Of a DNA stretch of 64,000 bases, positions 8,816 through 18,654 are shown piece by piece. Below the pieces are notes generated by a model. The model saw only the letters and a program-made list of their open reading frames with translations. It ran no database searches and was not told the origin of the DNA. This DNA is from Flavobacterium solisilvae (GTDB lineage Bacteria; Bacteroidota; Bacteroidia; Flavobacteriales; Flavobacteriaceae), in assembly GCF_012911605.1 (NCBI RefSeq), contig NZ_JAAMPT010000206.1, positions 62,001 to 126,000 of the forward strand. The letters run 5' to 3'. A program made the translations under genes and the position numbers. Position 1 is the stretch's first letter. Every line of letters begins with the position of its first letter.

Positions 8816-9955
8816 ATGAAGATTTTACTTCTTGGCGAATACAGTAGATTGCATAATTCTTTAAAGGAAGGATTGATTGCGCTTGGTCATGAGGTAATTA
8901 TCGTTAGTAATGGTGATGGTTTTAAAAATTATCCTGCTGATTATTCCATAAGAGCAAAATGGTCAAGTGGTAAATTGGTCAATTTTTTTAGACAAATTAT
9001 CTATAAAATCTTCCGATTTGATATTGCAAAATTGGAACAAGGCATTCGTTTTTATTTTTTACTGAGTAAACTGAAAGGATTTGATATTGTTCAATTAATT
9101 AACGAACGACCAATTAAAACGACATCTTCTTTAGAATTGTTTCTTCTTAAAAAGATATTCAAAAACAATAAAAAAGTTTTCTTTCTATGCTGTGGTAATG
9201 ATTATCTGATTGTAAAATCGATGCTTGAAAGAAAATTGGAAAAGTCTATTTTAAATCCTTATTTTGAAGATAACAGTTTAAAAAATGACTATAAATATGT
9301 ATTTGAATATACTAAAAAAAGTCATTTCAAAATTCATAATTTCGTATACCAAAATTGTGTTGGAATTATAGCTTCGGATATGGATTATTATTTGCCTATG
9401 AAAGATGATACTAAGTTTTTAGGGCTAATTCCAAATCCGATAAATAGTTCTGTTTTAGAACATCAGCAAGTACATATACATTCTAAAATCATCATTTTCT
9501 TGGGTATAAATCAATGGAATGCTATTCAAAAAGGGATTTTTTATTTTGAAAAAGCACTTGAAATAATCAAAAAGAAATATCATGACAATGTCGAAATAAT
9601 AATTACTAAAAATATTCCGTATAACGAATATATTAATATTTACAACAAAGCTCATATTTTACTCGACCAATGTTTTGCTTATGATCAAGGTTACAACGCT
9701 TTGGAAGCTATGGCAAAAGGAAAAGTAGTTTTTACTGGTGCAGAAAAAGAATTTTTGCTAAACTACAATTTGCAAGAAGATGAAGTTGCCATTAATGCAA
9801 AACCTAATGTTGATTATTTAGTAGAAAAACTTTCTATGCTAATTGAAAATCCCGAAAAAATCATTCAAATAAGTAAAAATGCAAGAGCTTTTATTGAAAA
9901 AGAGCATGATTATGTAAAAATAGCTAAAAGGTATTTGTCAATTTGGGAAAAATAA
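8816..9955 (+). CDS. Glycosyltransferase-like protein (GT4 related)
   Basis: A protein of 379 residues beginning MKILLLGEYSRLHNSLKEGL, as in GT-B transferases. The C-terminal half has IIIFLGINQWNAIQKGIFYFEKAL, the helix-strand pattern of the donor domain, then LLDQCFAYDQGYNALEAMAKGKVVFTG, which corresponds to the donor-binding E-A-M-A region, and a final IEKEHDYVKIAKRYLSIW. Overall similarity to well-studied GT4 enzymes is weaker than for the neighbour at 7684. The gene is very rich in A and T. It converges on the flippase gene. Confidence 0.75.
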   Translation: MKILLLGEYSRLHNSLKEGLIALGHEVIIVSNGDGFKNYPADYSIRAKWSSGKLVNFFRQIIYKIFRFDIAKLEQGIRFYFLLSKLKGFDIVQLINERPIKTTSSLELFLLKKIFKNNKKVFFLCCGNDYLIVKSMLERKLEKSILNPYFEDNSLKNDYKYVFEYTKKSHFKIHNFVYQNCVGIIASDMDYYLPMKDDTKFLGLIPNPINSSVLEHQQVHIHSKIIIFLGINQWNAIQKGIFYFEKALEIIKKKYHDNVEIIITKNIPYNEYINIYNKAHILLDQCFAYDQGYNALEAMAKGKVVFTGAEKEFLLNYNLQEDEVAINAKPNVDYLVEKLSMLIENPEKIIQISKNARAFIEKEHDYVKIAKRYLSIWEK

Positions 9956-9983
9956 AACACTTATAATTTTTAAAACCTAAAAG

Positions 9984-11474
9984 CTACTTTCTTCTATTAA
10001 TTTTTTCGCTTATAAAGTGCTTTAAATTTATTCTTTTGTTTAACTCTTTCAAAGAATAAAGTGCGGAAATTATAAAAAGTATTGAAATAAATATGTACAT
10101 ATAAAATTGCTCGAAACTATAGACAATAGCAATAGCTACTAATCCTATAAACAAGTTAATTAGAACCAATCTTTTTCCTTCGGAGAAGAAATTAAAATTA
10201 TAGTGTTTATTTACCATAAGATAAATATAAATCCCAAAGAAAACGCCATTTAAAACTGCCGCTAAACCTAACCCAAATAATCCAAAAAAGTGATACAAAA
10301 CGATTGATAAAATTAAATTTACTATATCACCGAATAACGCTTGCTTGAAGAACAACTTTTTATTTCCTTTTACTAAAACAATATAACCTATAGGAAATAC
10401 GACAGCTTTTAATATTACTGAAAACAATGCCATTTTTAATATCAAAAATGATGATGAAAATTCTGCTGTATAAAATAATTTGATTAAAAATGGAGCAATA
10501 ATATACATGAGAACAATTGCTGGTGTAACCAAAATTAAGGCTATCTCAATTTGATTATTAACTAACTGTTTTACTTTTTCATTGTCAGTACTTATCGTAG
10601 ATAACTTTGGATAAAAATCTAAAGCCATTGCATTAAAAATTAACCCTAAATAGTTAACTAGAATAACTATACTTACTTCATAATATCCTATAATTTGTAA
10701 TGAATCGCCTCCATCATTGATATATAATTTTATAATAAATTTACTGATTTGACCAAGAATTAAATTGATTGACATAAAAAATCCCAACTTAAATATTGGT
10801 GACGATTGTTTGTAAAATTCAGTTAGATTAAAAGGTGTAAATTTTAATGAATAATTTCTAGTAAAGTACATTGTAATCAAAAACAAAACAACACTTGAGT
10901 ACAAGATTACCCAAATTATGCCTTCTATTCTATAAAAATAATAAATTATAATTGTTCCTGATGCAGTTAAAAATGCTGCAATTATATTACATATTGCTAA
11001 TCTTTTAATATTATTCATCCCTTGTAGAATTGCCATTCTTGCATTGGAAAAACTAGTAATAATAAAATAGACGGATAACAAAATAAACCAGTGCTGTTTT
11101 TCTTGTGTACCAAATGTAAAATAGCTTAATGTTTTGCTAAAAAACAATGATACTATTGCTCCAAACAAACCAATGAAAACTGCCATTTTTTGTAAGGTTG
11201 CTATTGTTTTTGATAATGCAGAATTGTCTTCAGAACCTTTAATCAAAGCAACTTCACGTGTGGCAACAGTAAGAAATTCAAAATTAGTTATTGCAGTTAT
11301 GATACTGGTTGCATTGTTTAAAAGTGATACTAATCCTAAACCAATTGGTCCTAAATATAGCGCAACAAATTTAGAGCTGACAACGCTTATCAATATCCTG
11401 AAAACTTGCATCATTCCAAAAACTCCAGTTGCTTTTAGAATAGAACGATATGATGTATTGTTTTGCTGGCTCAT
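9984..11474 (-). CDS. Wzx-type polysaccharide flippase
   Basis: A 496-residue protein with about 12-14 hydrophobic helices and the MATE/MVF-superfamily N-terminus seen in Wzx flippases: SYRSILKATGVFGMMQVFRILISVVSSKFVALYLGPIGLGLVSLL. It should flip undecaprenyl-linked repeat units across the inner membrane. I place the start at ATG 11474. An in-frame TTG at 11495 would overlap the upstream transferase gene by seven bases. No Wzy polymerase is recognisable nearby, so polymerisation, if any, is encoded elsewhere. Confidence 0.88.
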   Translation of the reverse strand: MSQQNNTSYRSILKATGVFGMMQVFRILISVVSSKFVALYLGPIGLGLVSLLNNATSIITAITNFEFLTVATREVALIKGSEDNSALSKTIATLQKMAVFIGLFGAIVSLFFSKTLSYFTFGTQEKQHWFILLSVYFIITSFSNARMAILQGMNNIKRLAICNIIAAFLTASGTIIIYYFYRIEGIIWVILYSSVVLFLITMYFTRNYSLKFTPFNLTEFYKQSSPIFKLGFFMSINLILGQISKFIIKLYINDGGDSLQIIGYYEVSIVILVNYLGLIFNAMALDFYPKLSTISTDNEKVKQLVNNQIEIALILVTPAIVLMYIIAPFLIKLFYTAEFSSSFLILKMALFSVILKAVVFPIGYIVLVKGNKKLFFKQALFGDIVNLILSIVLYHFFGLFGLGLAAVLNGVFFGIYIYLMVNKHYNFNFFSEGKRLVLINLFIGLVAIAIVYSFEQFYMYIFISILFIISALYSLKELNKRINLKHFISEKINRRK

Positions 11475-11488
11475 TTTTTTTGTTACTT

Positions 11489-12502
11489 TTACCAATCAAT
11501 TTTACAACCTATTGATTCGTATTGTTTTTTAAAATTATTCATCCAAATAATCCAGTTTTTTGATAGAATTCTTTTTTCTAAATCATTATCTAGAATAGAA
11601 ACTATAACTTCTTGATCAATATCTTTAGGCAATGAACTTGTGACATCCATTTTATCCATTAGCCAAGCTTCGTTCATTATTTTATTAAAAACAAACATAT
11701 CTACATTTTCACCAAACCGTTCTTTGTACTGACTTGTTGCCGAAGACATAAATCCAGTTCGCAAAACTTGATTATTAAATCGAGCAAACTTATTTTTATT
11801 CTTACGTAAAAATTTCAACGCATTATAAATTTGAAGTCCTTCATCGATATTGTTTTTGTGATTATTCCATAAACTAACAAAATAATCTCGATTAAAAACC
11901 ATACCTGCAACCGAGTAAATTGTATAATATGCCAAATGCTTTTTTTGTGTATTGATTTTTAAAAAACGGAGTGTTTTTCTAATTTTAAATCTATCAAATT
12001 TGTAAAATATGAAGTAGTACAGAAAAGGAATTGTTGTAAATAATTTTGGTTTTAAAACAATAAAATTATTCTTCTGAATAGTTTCTTTACTTTGAATTAC
12101 CATTGGACTTCCAATCCAAATTAATTTTAAAAAAATAACATTTTCTTTTATAATTTCATTATTAACTTGTTTTAAATCAATAAAATCGATAAACCAAAAA
12201 TCATCTTCAATAATGATAAAATTCTCCGAAGCATTCTTAGCTGCTTCAAGCCAAAAATTTATTGGAATTGAATATTCTTTTGGACTTACTCCATTTATAG
12301 TAAATTGCTGCTTACTTTCATAAAACTGGGATTTTTTTATAACTACATTTTGGTACTTAGATACTATTTTATCTAAATAAATTTGTGGAGTTCCATCATC
12401 TAATATCACAATTTTATCAGCTCCTTTTACAAACTTTTCTATTGAGTATAAACATCTGTCAAGATAATAAGGTCTATTAAATGATTTTATTAGTATGTCC
12501 AT
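11489..12502 (-). CDS. GT-A-like glycosyltransferase
   Basis: A protein of 337 residues with an N-terminus MDILIKSFNRPYYLDRCLYSI, a strand ending in KIVILDDGTPQIYLDKI, and FIIIEDDFWFIDFIDL, whose acidic EDD cluster (near residue 100) sits where GT-A enzymes bind metal. The remainder, rich in aromatic and basic residues, is not recognised. The locus and fold pattern favour a glycosyltransferase, but the donor and acceptor are unknown and a glycan-modifying role is possible. The gene ends 14 bases before the likely flippase start. Confidence 0.65.
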   Translation of the reverse strand: MDILIKSFNRPYYLDRCLYSIEKFVKGADKIVILDDGTPQIYLDKIVSKYQNVVIKKSQFYESKQQFTINGVSPKEYSIPINFWLEAAKNASENFIIIEDDFWFIDFIDLKQVNNEIIKENVIFLKLIWIGSPMVIQSKETIQKNNFIVLKPKLFTTIPFLYYFIFYKFDRFKIRKTLRFLKINTQKKHLAYYTIYSVAGMVFNRDYFVSLWNNHKNNIDEGLQIYNALKFLRKNKNKFARFNNQVLRTGFMSSATSQYKERFGENVDMFVFNKIMNEAWLMDKMDVTSSLPKDIDQEVIVSILDNDLEKRILSKNWIIWMNNFKKQYESIGCKIDW

Positions 12503-12524
12503 ATTCTAATTTAAAAAAAGTAAA

Positions 12525-13094
12525 TCAAAGATTTCTAATTATTTTGGCTGGATTTCCTGCTGCTATAACATTTTCAGGAATATTTTTTGTAACAACACTT
12601 CCATTACCAATTACTGAGTTTTTGCCAATCATTACTCCTTTTAAAACAGTAACATTATTTCCTAAAAACACATTTTCGTCTATGAAAACTTCTACTGATT
12701 TTGGTTTTCCAACAATCCTATGATTTGCATGTAAATTATGTCCATCATTATCAATAATAGAACAATTTACACCTATCAATACATTTTTTTTAATTGTAAT
12801 TTTTGTCAAAGCTACAGCCGAAAAACCATTGTTTAAAGCTACATTATCTTCAATAATAATTTCACTATCTTCTGTTCTTGCTTCGATGTAACAATAATTT
12901 GAATAATATCCCGGAGAATTTATCACTCCTATTTGAATATTTTTTCCAAAACTAATTCTTCCGTTACCTTTTAATTGTAATGGTTGATATAAGATTGGTT
13001 TTCCTACAACTCTATTACAACTTGAAAGAAATTGATACTTCCAAATTCTTAATTTAACAAACAAAAAAAAGTTTATTCTGGATTTTAAATTCAA
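12525..13094 (-). CDS. Hexapeptide-repeat acyltransferase
   Basis: A protein of 189 residues with left-handed beta-helix hexapeptide repeats from about residue 45 onward: ISFGKNIQIG, ITIKKNVLIGVNCSIIDNDGHN, VFIDENVFLGNNVTVLKGVMIGKNSVIGNGSVV, ending AAGNPAKIIR, the standard tail of sugar O-acetyltransferases. The catalytic histidine is probably in DNDGHNLH. It likely acetylates a sugar of the surface glycan, or the amino sugar implied by the FdtA-like gene. The only start available at the N-terminus is TTG at 13094, because a stop lies two codons upstream and no early ATG exists. It follows the FemAB-like gene by 12 bases. Confidence 0.82.
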   Translation of the reverse strand: MNLKSRINFFLFVKLRIWKYQFLSSCNRVVGKPILYQPLQLKGNGRISFGKNIQIGVINSPGYYSNYCYIEARTEDSEIIIEDNVALNNGFSAVALTKITIKKNVLIGVNCSIIDNDGHNLHANHRIVGKPKSVEVFIDENVFLGNNVTVLKGVMIGKNSVIGNGSVVTKNIPENVIAAGNPAKIIRNL

Positions 13095-13106
13095 TTTTTA
13101 CTATTT

Positions 13107-14084
13107 TTAAATTAAAATATCATTCAATAATACAAAATTTTTAGTCTCTAAAACATAATAATCTTGAACCGTTGTTTTTGCACCAAAACTTTCTTTCCAA
13201 AACAATATTCCCTGATTTATTTTTTTTCCGTTTTCTTCATGCGAAGGACCAAAATCAAAAAAACACTTCTCTGGAAAAACTTCTTTGATTAAATGGTTAT
13301 AAAGATAATCAATGCTTCCTAATTCGTTTTTCTTTTCATTTCCCGAAATATATTGTGGATGTGCTACATTATCAGTTACAAAAACAGTTGTTCCAGCCAT
13401 GATTTCACCATTGAAATATACATTAAAATGACGAATGTTTTCTGGGAATTTCTTTTGCAAATTGATAATTTCTTCTAGCGAATGAACTGGTTTTGCATTA
13501 TGTTTTTTACTCAAATTTGGAATTAAAATTTCATTCCAAAACAATTCAAAATTCAGTTCTTCTTTTATTACTAAATTGTTTTTTTCGCCACGTCGAATAC
13601 TTTCCTTTCTAGTTTTTGTAATTAAAAAAGGTTTTTCCAAATCAATCACCGAAAGACAATCTCGTCTAATTAGTCTTGCTTCGGTTAAAAACAAACAATA
13701 TTCAATTTCTTCTGAAAAAAAATGGTTGTAAATTGACGGAATTAGTTTCAATTGCAATGTAGAAATCTCGTTTTGATGTAAAAATGCCAGAACCGATTTT
13801 GTTATTGTAATTACTTCGCCCAATTTTATTTTTTCACCAAAAACAAATCCGCCATACGTCAATCCTTGGTGCGAAAAAACGGTATTCTCAACTTTATTAG
13901 CTGGAATAACTGAAACCAATTTTCCTTCTTCAAAAACCATCATCGAATAATCTTGAAATCGATCAGAATGATATTCCATAAAATCACGGTGGAATAAAAA
14001 AGTAGCGTTTTTGGCACTACCAATAAAGGCATTCCAAACTTGAAAATCGTTTTTCTCGTATAATTTAACCGTATAGTTTTTCAC
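13107..14084 (-). CDS. FemAB/GNAT-like acyltransferase
   Basis: A 325-residue protein starting at GTG 14084. It has two GNAT-like lobes: WNAFIGSAKNATFLFHRDFMEYHSDRF, then a strand LVSVIPANK, and a second lobe with IRHFNVYFNGEIMAGTTVFV and LGSIDYLYNHLIKEVFP, with FFDFGPSHEENGKKINQGILFWKESFGA near the C-terminus. This matches FemAB-like proteins often found in polysaccharide loci, where they transfer aminoacyl or acyl groups. It heads the minus-strand glycan operon (13107, 12525, 11489, 9984). Which group it transfers is unknown. Confidence 0.75.
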   Translation of the reverse strand: MKNYTVKLYEKNDFQVWNAFIGSAKNATFLFHRDFMEYHSDRFQDYSMMVFEEGKLVSVIPANKVENTVFSHQGLTYGGFVFGEKIKLGEVITITKSVLAFLHQNEISTLQLKLIPSIYNHFFSEEIEYCLFLTEARLIRRDCLSVIDLEKPFLITKTRKESIRRGEKNNLVIKEELNFELFWNEILIPNLSKKHNAKPVHSLEEIINLQKKFPENIRHFNVYFNGEIMAGTTVFVTDNVAHPQYISGNEKKNELGSIDYLYNHLIKEVFPEKCFFDFGPSHEENGKKINQGILFWKESFGAKTTVQDYYVLETKNFVLLNDILI

Positions 14085-14198
14085 GCTATTCTAATAAACT
14101 CCCGAAAAATACTCATTTATTTTATAAATCATCATAAGTTGTTAAAAATTCGCAATTCTAAAATAAATGATTAATTTTAAACAGAATTAATTTTAAAT

Positions 14199-15989
14199 GT
14201 GAAAATAAAACGTATTTTTTTGATTTTCATTGCTTTCATAAGTTTCTTTTGTAAAACTTATGGTCAAGACATTACGCTTTTTCAACAATTTAATGGTCGG
14301 TTTGATTTTACGTTTATTGGCAACACCATGAACCTAGCCGAAAACAATTCGATTTATGCTCCAGTTACCGTTACTTCTTCTTCTGCAAATTTGAATTTAC
14401 CTGCTGATGTAATTATAGAAAAAGCCTATCTATATTGGGCTGGATGTGGCGATGGCGATTTTGAAGTAAATCTAAACGATGAAAACATTACACCTGATAG
14501 AACGTTTAGTCTTTCCCGAAATTTTGATGGCAATATTTTCACCTATTTTAGTGCTTTTAAAGACGTTACAACTCAAATTCAAAACACCGGAAACGGAAAT
14601 TATACACTTTCAAATTTAGATATTTCCGCTTTTGAAGAATGGCATTTGAGCAGAAGAACAAATTTTGCAGGATGGGCAATTTTAATTATTCTAAAAAATG
14701 ACAATTTACCACTAAATCAAATCAACGTTTATGATGGTTTACAAGGCGTTCCAGACGATTTATCCATTACATTAAGTAGTTTAAATGTACTAGACAACCT
14801 TAATTCTAAAATTGGTTTTCTGGCTTGGGAAGGCGATGCTTTACTTCCAACCGAAACCTTTACTTTTAATAGTAATACATTGACCAATGCTCAAAATCCA
14901 ATAAACAATGTCTTCAACGGAAGCAATTCTATAACTGGAAGTACCACTTTTTACAATATGGATTTGGATATTTATGATATTCAAAATAATATTCAAATTG
15001 GCGACACTACAGCTGAAATCTCGCTCAGTTCAACTCAAGATTTTGTAATGATTAATACTGTTGTTACCAAACTTAACAATCAATTACCCGATGCAACTGT
15101 TAGCATTGATAATATTCAAAAAGAATGCAATTCAAGAGTTATCGTTGTTGATTACACTGTTTATAATTTGAATTCTACCAATTTTTTACCATCAGGAACG
15201 CCAATCGCCATTTACATTAATAACGAATTTTTTGAATATACCGAAACTACACTTCCAATTGCAATTGACGAGCAGTTTTCTGAACAAATTACATTAGTTA
15301 TTCCTGATGATTTTCCAGATACTTTTGAACTAAAATTTGTAGTTGATGATCTTGGAACTGGCGTTGGAATTGTAACCGAATTGATAGAAACCAACAATAG
15401 TTTTACCACAACTTTCGATTTTTTTTTACCAATAGCATTCAACCCGTTAGACGATTTAGTAGTTTGCAACGAAGGTTTAGCTCGTGGCACTTTTGATTTT
15501 TCAAGTTATGAAGAAATTGTAAAAACCAATCCTGATTTTACTGTTCAATTCTATGAAACTCAAGAAGACGCAATGCTTCAAACTAACGAAGTTTGGAACA
15601 CCAATAATTATATCGCAACTATAACTCCAAAAGAAATTTTTGTTAGAATAAATGACGATTTTTGCTTCACTACAACTTCCTTTTTTTTGAAGACAAAAAA
15701 TTGTCCTCCAACCGTTTACAATTATATTTCGGCAAATAACGACACTCGAAACGATTTCTTTTTTATTGATGGTTTGCGAGATATTTTCTTGGATTTTAAA
15801 ATCGAAATTTACAACCGTTGGGGAAAATTAGTTTGGACAGGAAATCAAAACACTGAAAATTGGGATGGTTACATTAAAGATGGTTTTAGCATAAAAAAAG
15901 CTCCAGATGGAACTTATTTTTACTTAATTTTTCTAAACGATATTGATTATCCTGAACCGCTTAAAGGATTTTTGTATATTAATCAATAA
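14199..15989 (+). CDS. Secreted protein with T9SS type B sorting domain
   Basis: A 596-residue protein starting at GTG 14199 (an overlapping ATG at 14197 is followed at once by a stop). It has a signal peptide ending CKTYGQ. Residues about 30-300 form a beta-rich domain with VIIEKAYLYWAGCGDGDFEV and WAILIILKNDN, resembling the DUF3344-like domain. A CARDB-like region follows (VVDYTVYNLNST ... VTELIETNNSF). The last 90 residues, with YISANNDTRNDFFFIDGL, IEIYNRWGKLVWTG and GTYFYLI, are a gliding-associated/T9SS type B C-terminal domain. It is therefore exported across the outer membrane and probably anchored at the surface. Its stop is directly adjacent to the stop of the converging RDD gene. 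Confidence 0.85.
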   Translation: MKIKRIFLIFIAFISFFCKTYGQDITLFQQFNGRFDFTFIGNTMNLAENNSIYAPVTVTSSSANLNLPADVIIEKAYLYWAGCGDGDFEVNLNDENITPDRTFSLSRNFDGNIFTYFSAFKDVTTQIQNTGNGNYTLSNLDISAFEEWHLSRRTNFAGWAILIILKNDNLPLNQINVYDGLQGVPDDLSITLSSLNVLDNLNSKIGFLAWEGDALLPTETFTFNSNTLTNAQNPINNVFNGSNSITGSTTFYNMDLDIYDIQNNIQIGDTTAEISLSSTQDFVMINTVVTKLNNQLPDATVSIDNIQKECNSRVIVVDYTVYNLNSTNFLPSGTPIAIYINNEFFEYTETTLPIAIDEQFSEQITLVIPDDFPDTFELKFVVDDLGTGVGIVTELIETNNSFTTTFDFFLPIAFNPLDDLVVCNEGLARGTFDFSSYEEIVKTNPDFTVQFYETQEDAMLQTNEVWNTNNYIATITPKEIFVRINDDFCFTTTSFFLKTKNCPPTVYNYISANNDTRNDFFFIDGLRDIFLDFKIEIYNRWGKLVWTGNQNTENWDGYIKDGFSIKKAPDGTYFYLIFLNDIDYPEPLKGFLYINQ

Positions 15990-16733
15990 CTACATATTCT
16001 GCGTATAATAATTATAATCTTTCAAAATCGTTTGAATAAATTCCCTAGTATTTCCCATTTCGTTTTTAATACCGGTAACTTCCTCAATTTTAGCCGTTAA
16101 TTTATTTAAAACCACAAAATCAGCAGTTTTTGCTGCAGCATTGTAGGTTTCTTTTATAATTCGAACATCGTTGTCCGAAAGTTTTATAACCAATGGAAAT
16201 CTTGGTTGATAAACGTCTTCAATTTCTTCTAAAATAGTACTGTTTATGGAAATTTTACTCTTCAAAGTAATCACAGCTGTTCCAGCCGAAATATCGCCTA
16301 AACGTTGCGTATTTTTATTGACAACCATAGCAATCAATCCAACAATTCCGCTACTGATAGAAATATCAATCACTCGAAACAACCATCGAATTAAATAATC
16401 ACCAAACGAAGCTTGATAACCATCTAATTTTACCACTCGAATTTTAACTAACTTTTTTCCAAAAGTTTGTCCTTCAAATAGTAATTCCAAAACCAAAGAA
16501 TACAAAGCAACTGGAAGATAAAACAACATATAAATCGCCATTTGTGACCAGTTATCCATCTGATATATTAATTTATTCAAATTCAACAGATAGAAAAAAA
16601 TATAAAAAACAAAGATGAAATAAGCGATTTTAATCAGCATATCAATAAGATACGCGCCAATTCGTTCACCAACCGATGCAGCTGTAAAACTTATCGTAAC
16701 ATTTTGTGTTGTATTTATTGCTAGTTGTGACAT
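15990..16733 (-). CDS. RDD family membrane protein
   Basis: A 247-residue protein from ATG 16733. The RDD domain is visible in VGERIGAYLIDMLIKIAYFIFVFYIFF (R and D in the first helix), a second helix, then GQTFGKKLVKIRVVKLDG and IIRWLFRVIDI-like sequence before the third helix. The soluble C-terminus (about 170-247) is specific to Bacteroidetes homologues. RDD proteins are multi-pass membrane proteins; some act in Na+/H+ or osmolyte transport. It is divergent from the SpoIIM gene, with only 20 bases between the starts, which ties it to that operon. I prefer 16733 because the longer frame to 16769 would overlap SpoIIM. Confidence 0.85.
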   Translation of the reverse strand: MSQLAINTTQNVTISFTAASVGERIGAYLIDMLIKIAYFIFVFYIFFYLLNLNKLIYQMDNWSQMAIYMLFYLPVALYSLVLELLFEGQTFGKKLVKIRVVKLDGYQASFGDYLIRWLFRVIDISISSGIVGLIAMVVNKNTQRLGDISAGTAVITLKSKISINSTILEEIEDVYQPRFPLVIKLSDNDVRIIKETYNAAAKTADFVVLNKLTAKIEEVTGIKNEMGNTREFIQTILKDYNYYTQNM

Positions 16734-16753
16734 AATTTTTATATTAGCAATCC

Positions 16754-17716
16754 ATGAGAGAAGTTGCATTCATAAAACAAAATAAAGAAAAATGGCTTGA
16801 CTTTGAGCAAGCAATTTTTGGTAAATCTATAAAAAATCCTGATGAAATGGCAAGTTTGTACATTCATTTGGTAAATGATTTGTCTTATGCGCAAACCTAT
16901 TATCCAAAAAGCAAAACTGTAGTTTACCTAAACTATTTAGCTTCACAGATTTATCAAAAAATTTATAAAACCAAACGAGAAGAAAAAAATCGCTTCGTTT
17001 ATTTCTATAAAACAGAAGTTCCATTGCTGGTTTATCAATACAAAAGATATTTATTGTATGCTTTTGTTTTGTTTTTTACTTGTGTTGGAATTGGTGTTAT
17101 TTCTGCAAAATATGATGATAATTTCGTTCGATTAATTCTAGGCGATTATTATGTCAACATGACTTTGGACAATATTAAAGATGGAAATCCTGTTGCTGTA
17201 TATAAATCAGGAAGTAATTGGGGAAGCTTTATCGGAATAACACTAAACAATCTTTTCGTTGGTTTAAAATGCTATATCTATGGAATTTTTGGCGGAATTG
17301 GAACATTTGTCGTATTAATTCAAAACTGCATTATGCTAGGTTCGTTCCAATATTTCTTCTACCAACAAGGCGTTTTTTGGGAAAGTGTTCAAGGTATTTG
17401 GATTCACGGCTCAATGGAAATTTTTGCCATCGTTATCGAGTCGGCTTGCGGATTTATTCTCGGTGCTTCTATCCTATTTCCTAGAACTTTCTCACGATTA
17501 AATTCATTTAAAATTGGTTTTAAAGACAGTTTAAAAATATTTCTCGGAACAGTTCCGTTTACCATTGCAGCCGGAATTCTGGAAGGTTTTGTAACTCGTT
17601 ATTCACTTGAAATGCCTAACTGGTTAAATGTTTTCATCATTTTAAGCACATTATCTTTAATATCGTTTTACTTTTTAATTTACCCAACTATTGTTCATAA
17701 AAAACTCAATAAATAA
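16754..17716 (+). CDS. SpoIIM family membrane protein
   Basis: A 320-residue protein with an N-terminal helical soluble part of about 95 residues (FIKQNKEKWLDFEQAIFG...), then about five membrane helices including LLYAFVLFFTCVGIGVISA and the conserved block GIFGGIGTFVVLIQNCIMLGSFQYFF...IWIHGSMEIFAIVIESACGF. The H-G-x-x-E motif is diagnostic of the SpoIIM family, also called DUF95. In non-spore formers the role is unknown, but the gene is regularly found with RDD, DUF4129, MoxR and DUF58 genes as here. It is the first gene of a six-gene operon. Confidence 0.88.
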   Translation: MREVAFIKQNKEKWLDFEQAIFGKSIKNPDEMASLYIHLVNDLSYAQTYYPKSKTVVYLNYLASQIYQKIYKTKREEKNRFVYFYKTEVPLLVYQYKRYLLYAFVLFFTCVGIGVISAKYDDNFVRLILGDYYVNMTLDNIKDGNPVAVYKSGSNWGSFIGITLNNLFVGLKCYIYGIFGGIGTFVVLIQNCIMLGSFQYFFYQQGVFWESVQGIWIHGSMEIFAIVIESACGFILGASILFPRTFSRLNSFKIGFKDSLKIFLGTVPFTIAAGILEGFVTRYSLEMPNWLNVFIILSTLSLISFYFLIYPTIVHKKLNK

Positions 17717-17718
17717 CT

Positions 17719-18654
17719 ATGTTTCAATTATTTAAAAATAGAGATTTCGGCGATTACATTAGTGACACTTTTGGCTTTTTCAGGCAAACTGGAAAACATT
17801 TTATGAAAATCTATTTCACCATTAATGGTATTCCATTGATGATTATGATGGTATTGTCGTATTTTCTGTTTAAAGTCTATTTTGACATTCTTAAAACTGG
17901 CATGAGCGGACAAGATAGTAGCGGTTTTGAAAACTCAATGTCTGACAGTTTTCCGTTCATTGTAGTTCTTGCCATTTTCTTTTTTCTGTTTTTGATTTTT
18001 ATGTCAATGTTAAACTACACTGTTCCTGTAATTTACCTCGATTTATACGACAAAAAAAAAGGAAATAATTTCAGTGTTGGCGAAGTAGTTTCTGTCTTAA
18101 AATCCAACTTTGGCAAAATGCTAATTTTCTTCATCGCATCACTTTTTGTCATTACTCCTATTCTAATCATCGTTTTTGTATTATTATTTTTATTAGTCTT
18201 CATTATTATTGGAATTCCACTACTTTTATTTGCAATACCAACAGCATTTAGCTGGATAGCTTTAAGTTACTACGAATACATCAACTTTGACAAAGGTTAT
18301 TTCGAAGCACTTTCGGATGGATTTTCCAAAATGAAATCGCAATATTTCCCAATTGTTGGTTCGTTGATGCTAATTTACATCATCATTCAAGTTACAATGA
18401 CTGTTTTTACAATGATTCCTTATGCAATTGGCATGATTTCTATGTTTACTTCTTTGGAACAAAATCCTGGAAGTACAGATGGATTGGCAACATTTGGAAT
18501 TATGATGTCGATTGTAATGGTGATCACGATTTTAATGAGTTACATTTTGAATAATTTGATGCTTATTAATCAAGGTTTAGCGCATTATAGCCGAAGAGAA
18601 AACGACGAAAATATTATGGCTCAAGACTCAATAGATTTAATTGGACGTGAATAA
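17719..18654 (+). CDS. Multi-pass membrane protein of the SpoIIM/MoxR operon
   Basis: A protein of 311 residues starting three bases after the SpoIIM stop. It begins MFQLFKNRDFGDYISDTFGFFRQTGKHFMKIYF, a cytoplasmic helix, followed by about six hydrophobic segments, including two adjacent ones at residues about 140-185. The arrangement resembles DUF4013-like membrane proteins found at this operon position in flavobacteria. No catalytic motif is visible. Translation is probably coupled to the upstream and downstream genes; its last codons overlap the start of the DUF4129 gene. Confidence 0.7.
   Translation: MFQLFKNRDFGDYISDTFGFFRQTGKHFMKIYFTINGIPLMIMMVLSYFLFKVYFDILKTGMSGQDSSGFENSMSDSFPFIVVLAIFFFLFLIFMSMLNYTVPVIYLDLYDKKKGNNFSVGEVVSVLKSNFGKMLIFFIASLFVITPILIIVFVLLFLLVFIIIGIPLLLFAIPTAFSWIALSYYEYINFDKGYFEALSDGFSKMKSQYFPIVGSLMLIYIIIQVTMTVFTMIPYAIGMISMFTSLEQNPGSTDGLATFGIMMSIVMVITILMSYILNNLMLINQGLAHYSRRENDENIMAQDSIDLIGRE

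Noticed and set aside
14197..14201. ATG at 14197 as the start of the T9SS type B protein
   Set aside because: The next codon is TGA. The GTG at 14199 in the correct frame gives a proper signal peptide.
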